This document shows positions 48,521-57,512 of a DNA stretch of 64,000 nt, one piece after another. Numbering within the stretch: the stretch's first letter is position 1; each line of letters starts with the position of its first letter. The notes below the pieces were generated by a model. That model saw only the letters and a program-made list of their open reading frames with translations, made no database searches and was not told the DNA's origin. Position numbers and translations under genes: made by a program. The DNA comes from Kutzneria buriramensis (GTDB lineage Bacteria; Actinomycetota; Actinomycetes; Mycobacteriales; Pseudonocardiaceae), in the NCBI RefSeq assembly GCF_003387475.1, contig NZ_QUNO01000033.1, forward strand, positions 1-64,000, in the 5' to 3' direction.

Positions 48521-49834
48521 GTGGCAACCCCTATCTCTCGACGTACCGTCCTCGGCCTCGCCGCCGGCCTGCCGCTGTCGATGGCGCTGGCCTCCTGCGG
48601 CACGTCCGGTCCGGGCACCAGCGGCGGCGCGACCTACTGGTACCTCAACGGCCAGCCCCAGGAGGGCATCCGGACCGGCGCCGTGGACCGGTTCACCAAG
48701 GCCAACCCGGACGAGAAGATCTCCCCGACCACGTTTCAGAACGACGCCTACAAGACGAAGATCAAGACCGCCATCGGCGCCGGGCAGGCGCCCACCATCA
48801 TCTGGGGCTGGGGCGGCGGCAGCCTGCGCACCTACGTCAAGGCCGGTCAGGTCGAGGACCTCACCTCGTGGTTCGACCAGAACTCCAAGATCAAGGATCG
48901 GCTGTTCCCGACCTCGTTCCCCGCCGCGACCGTCGACGGCAAGATCTACGCGCTGCCGTGCGAGACCGTGCAGCCCATCGTCATGTACTACAACAAGAAG
49001 GTCTTCGACTCCGTCGGCGCGCGGCCGCCGCAGACCTGGGGCGAGGTCATGGACCTGGTGCCCAAGCTCAACGCGAAGGGCATCGCGCCGTTCTCGCTGG
49101 GCGGGCAGTCCCGGTGGACGAACATGATGTGGCTGGAGTTCCTGTTCGACCGCATCGGCGGCCCCGAGGTGTTCCAGGCCGTCTTCGACGGCCAGAAGGA
49201 CGCCTGGTCCAACCCGGCCGCCATCGAGGCGCTGACCAAGGTCCAGGACCTGGTCCGGGCCGACGGGTTCATCAAGGGCTTCTCCTCGATCACCGCGGAC
49301 TCCAACGCCGACCAGGCGCTGCTCTACACCGGCAAGGCCGCGATGATGCTGCACGGCTCCTGGTCGTACGGCATCCAGCAGTCCCAAGGTGGCGACTTCG
49401 TCTCCAGCGGCTCGCTCGGCTTCATGAACTTCCCCGCCGTCGACGGCGGCAAGGGCGACCCGAGCGACACCGTCGGCAACCCCGCGCAGTACCTGTCCAT
49501 CTCCTCGAAGGCCACCGACGAGCAGAAGAAGATCGCCAAGGACTTCTTCGCCAAGGGCGTCCTCGACGACGAGGAGATCAAGCAGTGGATCGGCACCGGC
49601 GGGGTCCCGGTCGTCAAGGGCACGCAGGACCTGCTGGCCAAGGACAAGAACGCCGACTTCCTCAAGTTCACCTACGACCTCGCCAACAACGCCAAGGTCT
49701 TCGCCCAGTCCTGGGACCAGGCGCTCAGCCCGACCGCGGCCGAGACCCTGCTGGACAACATCGCCAAGCTGTTCCAGCTGTCCATCACGCCGCAGCAGTT
49801 CGCCACCAACCTCAACGCGGTCATCGGCCAGTGA
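48521..49834 (+). CDS. sugar-binding lipoprotein of a CUT1 importer (xylobiose type)
   Basis: 437 aa from a GTG with GGAACGGAG upstream; the frame back to 48407 crosses the operator and is spurious. The N terminus ISRRTVLGLAAG has a twin-arginine motif and the lipobox LASC gives lipidated Cys26. The mature protein is a cluster-B/MalE-like binding protein (YWYLNGQPQEG, IIWGWGGGSL, MLHGSWSYGI). It delivers substrate to the two permeases encoded directly downstream. The divergent GH3 and the LacI gene indicate xylobiose or xylo-oligosaccharides as ligand (inference from gene order). Confidence 0.93.
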   Translation: MATPISRRTVLGLAAGLPLSMALASCGTSGPGTSGGATYWYLNGQPQEGIRTGAVDRFTKANPDEKISPTTFQNDAYKTKIKTAIGAGQAPTIIWGWGGGSLRTYVKAGQVEDLTSWFDQNSKIKDRLFPTSFPAATVDGKIYALPCETVQPIVMYYNKKVFDSVGARPPQTWGEVMDLVPKLNAKGIAPFSLGGQSRWTNMMWLEFLFDRIGGPEVFQAVFDGQKDAWSNPAAIEALTKVQDLVRADGFIKGFSSITADSNADQALLYTGKAAMMLHGSWSYGIQQSQGGDFVSSGSLGFMNFPAVDGGKGDPSDTVGNPAQYLSISSKATDEQKKIAKDFFAKGVLDDEEIKQWIGTGGVPVVKGTQDLLAKDKNADFLKFTYDLANNAKVFAQSWDQALSPTAAETLLDNIAKLFQLSITPQQFATNLNAVIGQ

Positions 49835-49856
49835 GGTGAGCCTGCGGAGCGAAGCG

Positions 49857-50786
49857 ATGTCAATGACCGAACTCGCGAGCGATCGGACGGCCCGGGGCAC
49901 CCGCACCCGCCGGCGCGACCACGGCGGCGTCCTGCCGTGGCTGGCCGCGCCGGCCCTGGCGTTCTTCGTCGGCTTCGCCGTCATCCCGCTCGTCGGCGTG
50001 TTCGCGCTGAGTTTCACCACGTGGGACGGGATCGGCGCCATCGTCCCGTCCGGACTCGACAGCTGGCGGGCCGTGCTCACCGATCCCGGGCTGCCGCACT
50101 CCCTCTGGGTGACCTTCCTGGTGATGGTCGCGTCCTGGGCGGTCCAGACACCGTCGAGCATCCTGCTGGGCACGTTCCTGGCCGGATACCAGCGCCACCG
50201 GGCGGTGCTGTCCGTCGTGTACTTCGTCCCACTGCTGCTCAGTTCGGCGGCGATCGCGATCGCGTACAAGGCGTTGCTGGACCCCAACTTCGGGCTCGGC
50301 GCCGGCCTGGGGATCGGGTTCCTCAGCCAGGACTGGCTCGGCCGGCCGGCACTCGCCTTCGGCCTGGTCGTCTTCGTCGTGTCCTGGCAGTTCATCCCGT
50401 TCCACGCACTGATCTACCAGGGCGGCGTCCGGCAGATCCCACGGTCCCTGTACGAGGCCGCGCAACTGGACGGCGCCGGGCGGGTCCGCCAGTTCTTCAC
50501 CATCACACTCCCCCAGCTGAGATACACGATCATCACCTCGTCCACGCTCATGGTGGTCGGGTCGCTGACCTTCTTCGACCTCATCTTCGTGCTGACCGCG
50601 GGTGGCCCGGGAGACGCCACCCGCGTGCTCGCGCTCGACATGTACAAGCGGGGGTTCCAGGCGAACCTGATGGGCCCCGCCAGTGTCATCGCGGTCATCC
50701 TCGTCCTGGTTGGCCTTGCCCTCGCCCTGCTGCTGCGACGGCTCGGTGGCCGCGACGCGAGCCAGAGCCAACTCGAAGGCGTCTGA
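49857..50786 (+). CDS. CUT1 ABC permease (MalF type)
   Basis: 309 aa from the ATG at 49857 with GGAG 7 nt upstream; a later ATG at 49863 is possible. Six membrane segments (first about residues 28-50), EAA loop EAAQLDGAGRVRQFFTITLP. It follows the binding protein by 22 nt and precedes its partner by 1 nt. Confidence 0.94.
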   Translation: MSMTELASDRTARGTRTRRRDHGGVLPWLAAPALAFFVGFAVIPLVGVFALSFTTWDGIGAIVPSGLDSWRAVLTDPGLPHSLWVTFLVMVASWAVQTPSSILLGTFLAGYQRHRAVLSVVYFVPLLLSSAAIAIAYKALLDPNFGLGAGLGIGFLSQDWLGRPALAFGLVVFVVSWQFIPFHALIYQGGVRQIPRSLYEAAQLDGAGRVRQFFTITLPQLRYTIITSSTLMVVGSLTFFDLIFVLTAGGPGDATRVLALDMYKRGFQANLMGPASVIAVILVLVGLALALLLRRLGGRDASQSQLEGV

Positions 50787-50787
50787 C

Positions 50788-51678
50788 ATGACCACCACAT
50801 CGACCAGGCCACAACACCACACCGCACCTCACCGCGTGCGGCAGCACCACGCCGGTCCGGCCCACCGGCGCAACTGGCCGGGCAACCTGGCCGCATGGCT
50901 GTGGCTCGCCGTCGTCGTCATACCCCTCTACTGGATTCTCATCACCAGTCTCAAGGTCCAGAGCGGCTACTACGCGAGCAACCCGCTGGTGCCCCCCAGC
51001 GACCCCACGCTGGACAACTACCAGTTCGTTCTGCAGTCCGACTTCATCACCTACTTCATCAACACCGTCGTGGTCACCGCCGGCGCGGTCGTGCCGGCGG
51101 TCACGGTGTCCTTCATGGCCGCCTACGCCATCGTGCGCGGCTGGTCCAGTCGGTTCCTGCGTGCGGTCAACAGCCTGTTCCTCATGGGGCTGGCCATTCC
51201 GCTACAGGCCACGGTCATCCCCATCTACCTGATCATCATCAGGCTGCACCTGTACGACAGCCTGCTCGCGCTGATCCTCCCGTCGATCGCGTTCGCCATC
51301 CCGCTGTCCGTGCTGATACTGGCCAACTTCATCCGCGACGTCCCCAAGGAGCTGTTCGAGGCGATGCGCGTCGACGGCGCCACCGAGTGGATGACGATGT
51401 GGCGACTGACGGCGCCGCTGACCCGACCGGCCCTGCTCACCGTGTCCATCTTCAACGCGCTGACCGTCTGGAACGGGTTCCTGCTGCCGCTGATCCTCAC
51501 CCAGAGCCCCGACAAGCGAACCCTGCCGCTGGCACTGTGGACCTTCCAGGGCCAGTACAGCGTCAACGTCCCGGCCATCGCCGCCGCCGTTGTCCTCACC
51601 ACGCTGCCCGTCCTGGTCCTCTATGCCTTCGGCCGCCGCCAACTCCTCGGTGGCCTCGCCGCCGGCTTCAGCCGGTGA
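50788..51678 (+). CDS. CUT1 ABC permease (MalG type)
   Basis: 296 aa; ATG one base after the previous stop codon. A His-rich cytoplasmic N terminus (RPQHHTAPHRVRQHH) is followed by six membrane segments and the EAA loop EAMRVDGATEWMTMWRLTAP. It ends in GGLAAGFSR. No ATPase gene follows; the shared MsiK-type ATPase is expected. The unit is closed by the hairpin at 51889-51914. Confidence 0.94.
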   Translation: MTTTSTRPQHHTAPHRVRQHHAGPAHRRNWPGNLAAWLWLAVVVIPLYWILITSLKVQSGYYASNPLVPPSDPTLDNYQFVLQSDFITYFINTVVVTAGAVVPAVTVSFMAAYAIVRGWSSRFLRAVNSLFLMGLAIPLQATVIPIYLIIIRLHLYDSLLALILPSIAFAIPLSVLILANFIRDVPKELFEAMRVDGATEWMTMWRLTAPLTRPALLTVSIFNALTVWNGFLLPLILTQSPDKRTLPLALWTFQGQYSVNVPAIAAAVVLTTLPVLVLYAFGRRQLLGGLAAGFSR

Positions 51679-51888
51679 CCGGCAGCACTCCGCGTTCGGC
51701 GTTCACGTCGCTGTGTCCCGGTCTCCTTGCGGGGCGCGACCGCACGCCGCCGCTGCTGGCGCGCCCCCTGGGGCTGCGCCTCGGCGAATCTGACGGACCC
51801 TCGCACGCCAGTCCCGCCGGCACCCGGACGGTCGACTTTCCGCTCCCGACCTGAACCCTGCCCGGCCGGTGCCTCGAACGGCTGAAGG

Positions 51889-51914
51889 TGCCCGGCCACT
51901 GCGGTGGCCGGGCA
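51889..51914. terminator. bidirectional terminator between permease and GH29 genes
   Basis: Perfect 11-bp stem TGCCCGGCCAC with GTGGCCGGGCA and a 4-nt loop, between two convergent genes. Confidence 0.8.
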
Positions 51915-51942
51915 GCAGTCGGCGCGGTCCCGGCGCGGGCGA

Positions 51943-53886
51943 TCAGCTGAAGAGCCGGTCGTATGCCTGGAACTCGCGGATCGACGCCCAGCAGCCGGTG
52001 TCCAGTCCGGTCACGGTCACCCGCAGATGGCGCGCGGTCGCGGTGAACGGCAGGGTGTGCACCTGGCTGGTGTCGCTGTTGTTCGTCCGATCGACCACAG
52101 TGGACCAGGTGCGGCCGTCGGTCGAGCCCTCGATCCGGTAGCGGTAGGTCTTGCCGGGGAACTCCCAGGCGATCCGGGCGCCGGTCAGCCCGGTGACGGC
52201 GCCGAGGTCGACGTGCAGCCAGTGGCCGGTGGCGCCGTCCGCGGCGCACCAGCGGGTCGCGGTGTCCCCGTCGGTGGCGTGCGCGGCGGTGTTGCCCTTG
52301 CCCTTCTCCTCGCTGTCGGCGGTGGTGGCCCGGCCGACGGCGATGTCGGTCGCCACCACGGGCCGGTCCAGCACCACCGCGACAACGGTGTCCTGCGGGT
52401 GCACCGTGCGGTCGATACCGGTGATGGTGACCGTGCCGTCCGAACCGACGGTGTAGGGCAGGGACTGCCCGCCGGGCACGGCGTACACCCGCCGCACCTG
52501 GGCATCGCCGATCGGCGGGGTGGTGACCGCGCCGGAGGGCTGGCCGGGCAACAGGTGCACGTAGAACGTCGCGTCCCGGAACGTGTAGCCGACCTTGCCG
52601 TCGACCGGGTTCCACGGCCCGCCACGGGTTCCGTACACTGCTTCGTCCACATCGGACAAGAAGGTGCCGACCTGGGTGAGCACAGTCACCGAGTCTGCCG
52701 GCACGGCGCCGTGCCGGTCCGGCCCCACATTGATCAGCGTGGTCATGTTGCGCACCAGGGCATTGACCACCACCGCGACGATCTGGTCGTAGCTCATCAC
52801 CGAGGCTCCCTCGGTGTAGCCCCAGGCGCCCCGGATGGTGAACGTCTTCTCCACCACCCCGGCCCGGATCGGCCCGGTCGGCACCGAGCCCCCCTCCTCG
52901 ACACCGTAGTCTCCGGCCCAGCCCGAACGCGGGGTCACCACGACAGTGGGCTGGTGCGCGCGCACCATACCCATCAGCCCCAAGGGTTTTCCGGTTGCGG
53001 GCTCGGTCTCGCCGTACCCACCCACCGGCCACTGGTTGGCCGGGTCGCGGTACTGGCCGGGCTCCCAGAAGAACGCGCCGTCGGCGTCGCTGCCCTGCTC
53101 GGCCAGCCAGCCGCCGTCCCACCACAGATCGTCGATCGGACCGTAGTCGGACACCAGCTGCTTGACCGCCTGGTACACCTCCTCCTTCATCACCCTCGCG
53201 TTCGCCCGGTAGTCGAAGCTCGCCGGGTCGGCGCCCTCGTAGTTCCACGGCGGAGTCGGCAAGGTCGCGCCGGTGACGTTGTAGTAGCCGGGATAACGCC
53301 AGTCGATCGGCGAGTAGTACAGCCCGACCTTCAGGCCGGCGGCGCGCACCGCCGACACGTAGCCGGCGACGAAGTCCCGGTTCAGCGGCGCCTGCGCGCT
53401 GGTCCACGCGTTGGGGTGCGAGTTCGGATACAGCCCGAACCCTTCGTGGTGCCGGGAGGTGAGCACCACGTACTTCGCGCCCATGGTCTTGGCCAGCTCG
53501 ACCCAGGCGGCCGGTTCGTACTGGTCGGCGGTGAACTGCTGCGGCGAGGCAGTGGTGAGGAACCCGCGGTACACGCTGGGCTTGACCTGCGCGGTGCGCT
53601 CGTACCACTCGCCCTGGGCCGGTCCGGCGTAGACGCCCCAGTGGATGAACAGGCCGATCTTCGCGTCGGCCAGCCAGCCGACCGTCGCGTCGGGCTGTTG
53701 AGCGAGCCCCAGGTCGACCTGCGGCACCCGCAACGCCGGCAGCGGCACGCCGGTCGGGGTGGCCGCGGTCGGGGTCGCGGAGGGTCCGGTCGCGGCCGCG
53801 GCGGTGGCGGGCAGGACGCTCAGGGCACCGGCGGCGGCCGCACCGGCGAGGAAACGACGGCGAGGCAACGGTTCGGCGGGAGACAT
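51943..53886 (-). CDS. secreted GH29 alpha-L-fucosidase with CBM32-like domain
   Basis: 647 aa from the ATG at 53886 (GGAGG 9 nt upstream; the ATG at 53892 is only 3 nt from it). LPRRRFLAGAAAAG is a twin-arginine signal, cleavage near 31. GH29 motifs: IGLFIHWGVYAGPA (His82), SRHHEGFGLY (145-154) and nucleophile Asp257 in DDLWWDGGW; NVGPDRHGAVP near 395. Residues about 508-645 form an F5/8-type discoidin domain (DGDTATRWCA, WLHVDLGAV, RIEGSTDGRTW). Unlike the cytoplasmic GH29 at 25469-26917 it acts outside the cell. A TAGCG-GA-CGCTA palindrome lies 82 bp upstream. Confidence 0.93.
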   Translation of the reverse strand: MSPAEPLPRRRFLAGAAAAGALSVLPATAAAATGPSATPTAATPTGVPLPALRVPQVDLGLAQQPDATVGWLADAKIGLFIHWGVYAGPAQGEWYERTAQVKPSVYRGFLTTASPQQFTADQYEPAAWVELAKTMGAKYVVLTSRHHEGFGLYPNSHPNAWTSAQAPLNRDFVAGYVSAVRAAGLKVGLYYSPIDWRYPGYYNVTGATLPTPPWNYEGADPASFDYRANARVMKEEVYQAVKQLVSDYGPIDDLWWDGGWLAEQGSDADGAFFWEPGQYRDPANQWPVGGYGETEPATGKPLGLMGMVRAHQPTVVVTPRSGWAGDYGVEEGGSVPTGPIRAGVVEKTFTIRGAWGYTEGASVMSYDQIVAVVVNALVRNMTTLINVGPDRHGAVPADSVTVLTQVGTFLSDVDEAVYGTRGGPWNPVDGKVGYTFRDATFYVHLLPGQPSGAVTTPPIGDAQVRRVYAVPGGQSLPYTVGSDGTVTITGIDRTVHPQDTVVAVVLDRPVVATDIAVGRATTADSEEKGKGNTAAHATDGDTATRWCAADGATGHWLHVDLGAVTGLTGARIAWEFPGKTYRYRIEGSTDGRTWSTVVDRTNNSDTSQVHTLPFTATARHLRVTVTGLDTGCWASIREFQAYDRLFS

Positions 53887-53968
53887 CGGCATCAACCTCC
53901 GGTGGCGGGCGGAAGGGGTCGACAGCCGAGCCGGATGGCGGCCCAGCCCAGGTAGGACATCCGATCTT

Positions 53969-53980
53969 TAGCGGACGCTA
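53969..53980. promoter_or_regulatory. operator-like palindrome before the secreted GH29
   Basis: TAGCG-GA-CGCTA, perfect 5-bp arms. It shares the TTAGCG half with the sites at 8997 and 27132 but has a wider centre, so it could be a weaker member of that set or unrelated. Confidence 0.4.
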
Positions 53981-54093
53981 CAGTGGGCCGAGCCGGACCG
54001 TCAAGGACACTTCTCTTGAGCTGCAATCGTTCCTGCTGTCGATTCGCAAGACATCGCTATCGACACATCGGATCTATGTTGGGACAGTGGGCG

Positions 54094-55422
54094 TCAGCCG
54101 AGATGCCACTGCTGATTGCCGCCGCCGTTGCAGGACCACAGTTCGACCGGGGCGCCATCGGCGGTGGAGGCGCCGGTCACGTCCAGGCACAGCCCGGACT
54201 GCGCACCGGTGACGGTGCCGTCGGCATTGAGGTTCCACTGCTGGTTGACCTGACCGTTGCAGGACCAGACGATCACCTTGGTACCAGGACTGGAGCCCTG
54301 GCCGCTGGCGTCCAGGCACAGCGTGGCGCCGCCCAGTGTGACGGTCAACTGCGCGGCGGCGGTGTGCGTCCAGATCTGCCCGGCCTGCCCGCCACACGTG
54401 CCGATGGTCACCTGCGCGCCCGGTGCGCCGGTCGAGGGGGCGGCCAGGCACTTGGCCGCGCCCACCGCGTGCAGCGCGCCGGTGTTCCCGCCTCCCGGTG
54501 CGCTGCCGCCGGGCACGTACGGGCACTTGGGGGTGTAGAGCGAGATGGAGCTGGGATCGGGTGGCGCCGGGCACAGGAAGGGCGTGTAGCGGGTGTCGTT
54601 GTCCAGGAAGGTCTTCAGCCAGGGGATCAGCAGTTTCATCTCGACGTTGTTGGGATGGGTGTAGTAGACGTGGTCGGCGCCGGCGACCTGGGCGAAGTCG
54701 CTCTGCGTCGAGGCGGGCATGGTGGCGTAGAGGCCGCTGAGGTAGGACGGCGTGACCACAGCGTCGTTCTGCCCGCCGATCACCATCGTCGGCACCGTGT
54801 CCGCGGCCAACGACAGGTTGCCCACCGGTGAGCCGGGTGCCAGACCGACCGCGGCCTTCAGCGTGGGCTGCCTTTCCGCCGCGAGCATCGCCCCGGCCCC
54901 GCCCGCGGAATGGCCGAGCACCGACAGCCGGTTCGGGTCGACCCGGTCGCGCACCGGGCTCTGCGTGGTCAGATAGTTCAACGCGGCCAACAGTTCGGTG
55001 CCGCGGGCGTCGGCGCTGTCGGTGCGGGTGGTCGTCTCCACGCCGATCACCACGAAACCGAACGAGGCCAACCACGGCCCCATCCACGCTTCCTCGTTGG
55101 CGAACAGCGCGGAGTACCCGGGGACGATCGCCAGCGCACCCCAGGTGCCCAGGCTGGTGTCGGTCGGGTAGTACACCGTTCCACCGTTGAACCCGTGGCC
55201 CGCCGGCACGCTCGTCGAGGCCGTCGCGAACGGGCCGGCACTGGCCTCGATCATCGCCACCGTCGGATCAGGGCCCCGCTGGTACGGATTGCCCGGCGCG
55301 GTGTCCCGCGGCTGGGCGAGGGCGGGCCGCGCCGCGAGCACGGCCCCGGCCAGCGCGACCACCATGGCCAGGACAGCCACGAGGATTCCGGTCACCTGGC
55401 CTCTTGTCCCGCCTCGTCGCAC
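54094..55422 (-). CDS. secreted cutinase / polyester-hydrolase-like esterase with C-terminal CBM13
   Basis: 442 aa from the GTG at 55422, preceded by GGAGG with a 5-nt spacer; the frame runs to 55677 without a ribosome site. Signal peptide about 1-36 (ARPALA). Residues 43-301 align by eye with actinomycete cutinases such as Thermobifida TfCut2: NPYQRGPDPT, FNGGTVYYPTD, IVPGYS, Ser172 in GHSAGG, Asp220, His251 in GADHVYY, LDNDTRYTPFLCP, and a final Cys284-Cys300 pair. Differences are Ala for the usual Met after the nucleophile and GS where cutinases have TPWH, removing the aromatic clamp. A Gly linker and CBM13 (about 314-442) follow. Natural cutin, suberin or acylated polysaccharide are possible substrates. 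Confidence 0.88.
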   Translation of the reverse strand: MRRGGTRGQVTGILVAVLAMVVALAGAVLAARPALAQPRDTAPGNPYQRGPDPTVAMIEASAGPFATASTSVPAGHGFNGGTVYYPTDTSLGTWGALAIVPGYSALFANEEAWMGPWLASFGFVVIGVETTTRTDSADARGTELLAALNYLTTQSPVRDRVDPNRLSVLGHSAGGAGAMLAAERQPTLKAAVGLAPGSPVGNLSLAADTVPTMVIGGQNDAVVTPSYLSGLYATMPASTQSDFAQVAGADHVYYTHPNNVEMKLLIPWLKTFLDNDTRYTPFLCPAPPDPSSISLYTPKCPYVPGGSAPGGGNTGALHAVGAAKCLAAPSTGAPGAQVTIGTCGGQAGQIWTHTAAAQLTVTLGGATLCLDASGQGSSPGTKVIVWSCNGQVNQQWNLNADGTVTGAQSGLCLDVTGASTADGAPVELWSCNGGGNQQWHLG

Positions 55423-55605
55423 GATCGCCTCCACAGCCACGCGGACATTCCACCCGAGGGTGACAAGACGATTCCGCGACCTCAACAACGGGCGCGCACC
55501 GGTGCGGACCACCGAGCCGGCCCGCCGCCGGATCGCCGCTGCACCTTCCCCTGTTTCGATTCCATCGACGCGGCGACCGCCGCGTCGTCGACGGTCCACG
55601 GCCCG

Positions 55606-55614
55606 GAAAGTTTC
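55606..55614. promoter_or_regulatory. GAAAGTTTC palindrome between divergent esterase and expansin genes
   Basis: Exact 9-bp GAAAGTTTC, the same core as at 34073-34085, in the 297-bp divergent gap: 184 bp before the esterase start and 106 bp before the expansin-like start. Confidence 0.5.
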
Positions 55615-55719
55615 ATCGGCGAATCGGGATTCTTCGCGGCGCCGGCGCCGCACCGTTGACATCGGCCGGCGCCGCACCGCGCAATGAACGCCGACGAGCC
55701 ACGTCCGGAAGGGGTGTTC

Positions 55720-57045
55720 ATGCGCAGGTCGCGCGGGACCAGATTCGTGCTCGGCGCCAGGGTGCTGGCGGTGACCGCGTTCGCGGCCGTCGTCGGGCTG
55801 CTGCTGTTCCAGTCACCGGCCGTCGCGCTCGACGTCACCGGCACGCCGTCGCCGGTCACCGGCAACGCCACGTACTTCAGCGGCCTCGGCTCACCGTACG
55901 GCGGTTGCGGGCTGCCGCAGGCCAACCTGGACAGCCAGGACTTCGTGGCGTTGAACGTGTTCAACACTCCGGGCAACTACGGGATGTTCCCGCGCCCGGT
56001 GCCGTCGTCGCAGTCCAACATCCTGGGCATGTTCGACAACGGCCTCAACTGCGACCGGTACGTCCAGGTCACCATCGGCGACTACTGCACCGGCACCAAC
56101 GACGGCGCGCAGAGTCAACCCTTCTGCCGCAACGGTTCCTGGGTCGGCGACAAGTACAACGGTGCCACGCTGACCATGGTGGTCGCCGACAGTTGCGCCG
56201 ACTCCAACGCGTGGTGCCGGGACGACCCCTACCATCTGGACCTGCACCAGGACTCGCTGAGCCGGTTCGCGCTGAACGGCACCCCGGTCGGCAGCGGGTT
56301 GGCCGATCACTGGAACAACCGGCACATCTCCTGGCAGTTCGTGCCGACGCCGAACTACACCGGCGACATCCAGATCGGTTTCCTACAGGGCGCGCAGACC
56401 TGGTGGGGCGCGACCGCGATCTCCCACCTGCCCAACGGCATCCACGGCGTGCAGTACTTCGCCAACGGCGGGTGGACCAACGCCACAATGGACGGTGACA
56501 TGGGACAGGCGTACATCCTGGCCCCCACGACCGCCGGCGGCACCCAGTTCAAGATCCGCGTGCTGGACGCGAACGACACGCTGATCAACAACGGCCGGGT
56601 GTACACCTTCTCGCTGCCGGCGTCCTGTTCCGCGCAGTGCGCCGCGGCCTACACACAGGTCGGCTACACGACCAGCGACGGCGGTGGCACCACCACGACG
56701 ACCACTCCCCCGCCCTCGTCCACCACGACGCCGCCGACCACGCCGCCCGGCGGGTGCACGGCGAGTGAATCGATCACCAGTAGTTGGCCCGGCGGTTTCC
56801 AGGCCAGCGTCACCGTCACCAACACCGGGACGGCGCCGATCAGCTCCTGGACCGTCACCGGCACGTTCCCCGGCAGCCAGACCGTCGCCAACTCGTGGAA
56901 CGCCACGGTCACCCAGTCCGGTGCGCAGCTGAGCGCCACCAACGCCGGCTACAACGGCACCATCGCGGCCGGCGGCAGCACGAGCTGGGGCATGACCATC
57001 AACGGCGCCAATCAGCCACTGACCAACCTGGTGTGCCATACCTGA
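55720..57045 (+). CDS. secreted expansin-like (double-psi beta-barrel) protein with CBM2
   Basis: 441 aa from the ATG at 55720 with GGAAGGGG upstream. Signal peptide about 1-37. Residues 44-210 form a Cys-rich double-psi barrel (GNATYFSGLGSPYGGCG, FVALNVFNTPGNYG, VVADSCADSNAWC) with His-Leu-Asp at 172-174 where plant expansins have HFD. A second beta-sandwich (about 212-310, TGDIQIGFLQGAQTWWG) matches the expansin D2 region. A Thr/Pro linker and a CBM2 (about 340-441) follow. Such proteins loosen cellulose or cell-wall contacts without hydrolysis. It is of a different type from the protein at 59962-60828. Confidence 0.85.
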   Translation: MRRSRGTRFVLGARVLAVTAFAAVVGLLLFQSPAVALDVTGTPSPVTGNATYFSGLGSPYGGCGLPQANLDSQDFVALNVFNTPGNYGMFPRPVPSSQSNILGMFDNGLNCDRYVQVTIGDYCTGTNDGAQSQPFCRNGSWVGDKYNGATLTMVVADSCADSNAWCRDDPYHLDLHQDSLSRFALNGTPVGSGLADHWNNRHISWQFVPTPNYTGDIQIGFLQGAQTWWGATAISHLPNGIHGVQYFANGGWTNATMDGDMGQAYILAPTTAGGTQFKIRVLDANDTLINNGRVYTFSLPASCSAQCAAAYTQVGYTTSDGGGTTTTTTPPPSSTTTPPTTPPGGCTASESITSSWPGGFQASVTVTNTGTAPISSWTVTGTFPGSQTVANSWNATVTQSGAQLSATNAGYNGTIAAGGSTSWGMTINGANQPLTNLVCHT

Positions 57046-57099
57046 ACCACGGCAACCGAACTCCGCTGTGCCCCACAATCTGGGTGCGGCCACGCCGCC

Positions 57100-57480
57100 A
57101 GCGTGGCCGCACTCGCGGTCGGCCGCAGGCGGTTCCGTTGAGAGTGAACGCGGTCGGGGGCGAGTCGTCGGTGTTCCAGGTGCCCTGGAAGCCGAACGAG
57201 GTGTTTCCACCCAGGCGTTGGTGATCTTCTGGTCGCCGGGAAGGTGAACCCGACCGTCCAGCCGCTGACCGCGCCGGACCCGGTGTCGGTGATCGTCACG
57301 TTCGCCGTGAATCCACCTGCCCACTCACGTGTCCTGGCTTACGTCACGACATCGATCGAAGAGCGTGACGGTGAAGGTGCCGGCCGTGGTCGGGCTGCCG
57401 GTGATGAACCCCGACGAGCCGATCGCCGGCCCGCTCGCGCCGTAGGTCGACGTCTGACGTGCGGGCCGGACCGCCCGGCC
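57100..57480 (-). pseudogene. degenerate second He_PIG-CBM2 module downstream of GH30
   Basis: Minus-strand pieces in shifting frames match the tail of the GH30 protein: an Ig-like He_PIG piece (SSGFITGSPTTAGTFTVTL, about 57350-57420), then GGFTANVTITDTGSGAVSGW and GFTFP, a one-base shift, GDQKITNAW, a deletion, and finally FGFQGTWNTDDSPPTAFTLN with NGTACG near 57120. Each has a close counterpart in the intact module of 57513-59564. It looks like a once-present tandem copy cut off by the GH30 stop codon and decaying by indels. Nothing else is seen in the 57046-57512 gap. Confidence 0.75.
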
Positions 57481-57512
57481 AGGTCCACGCGGTCCGGCTC
57501 GCCACTGTCGCC

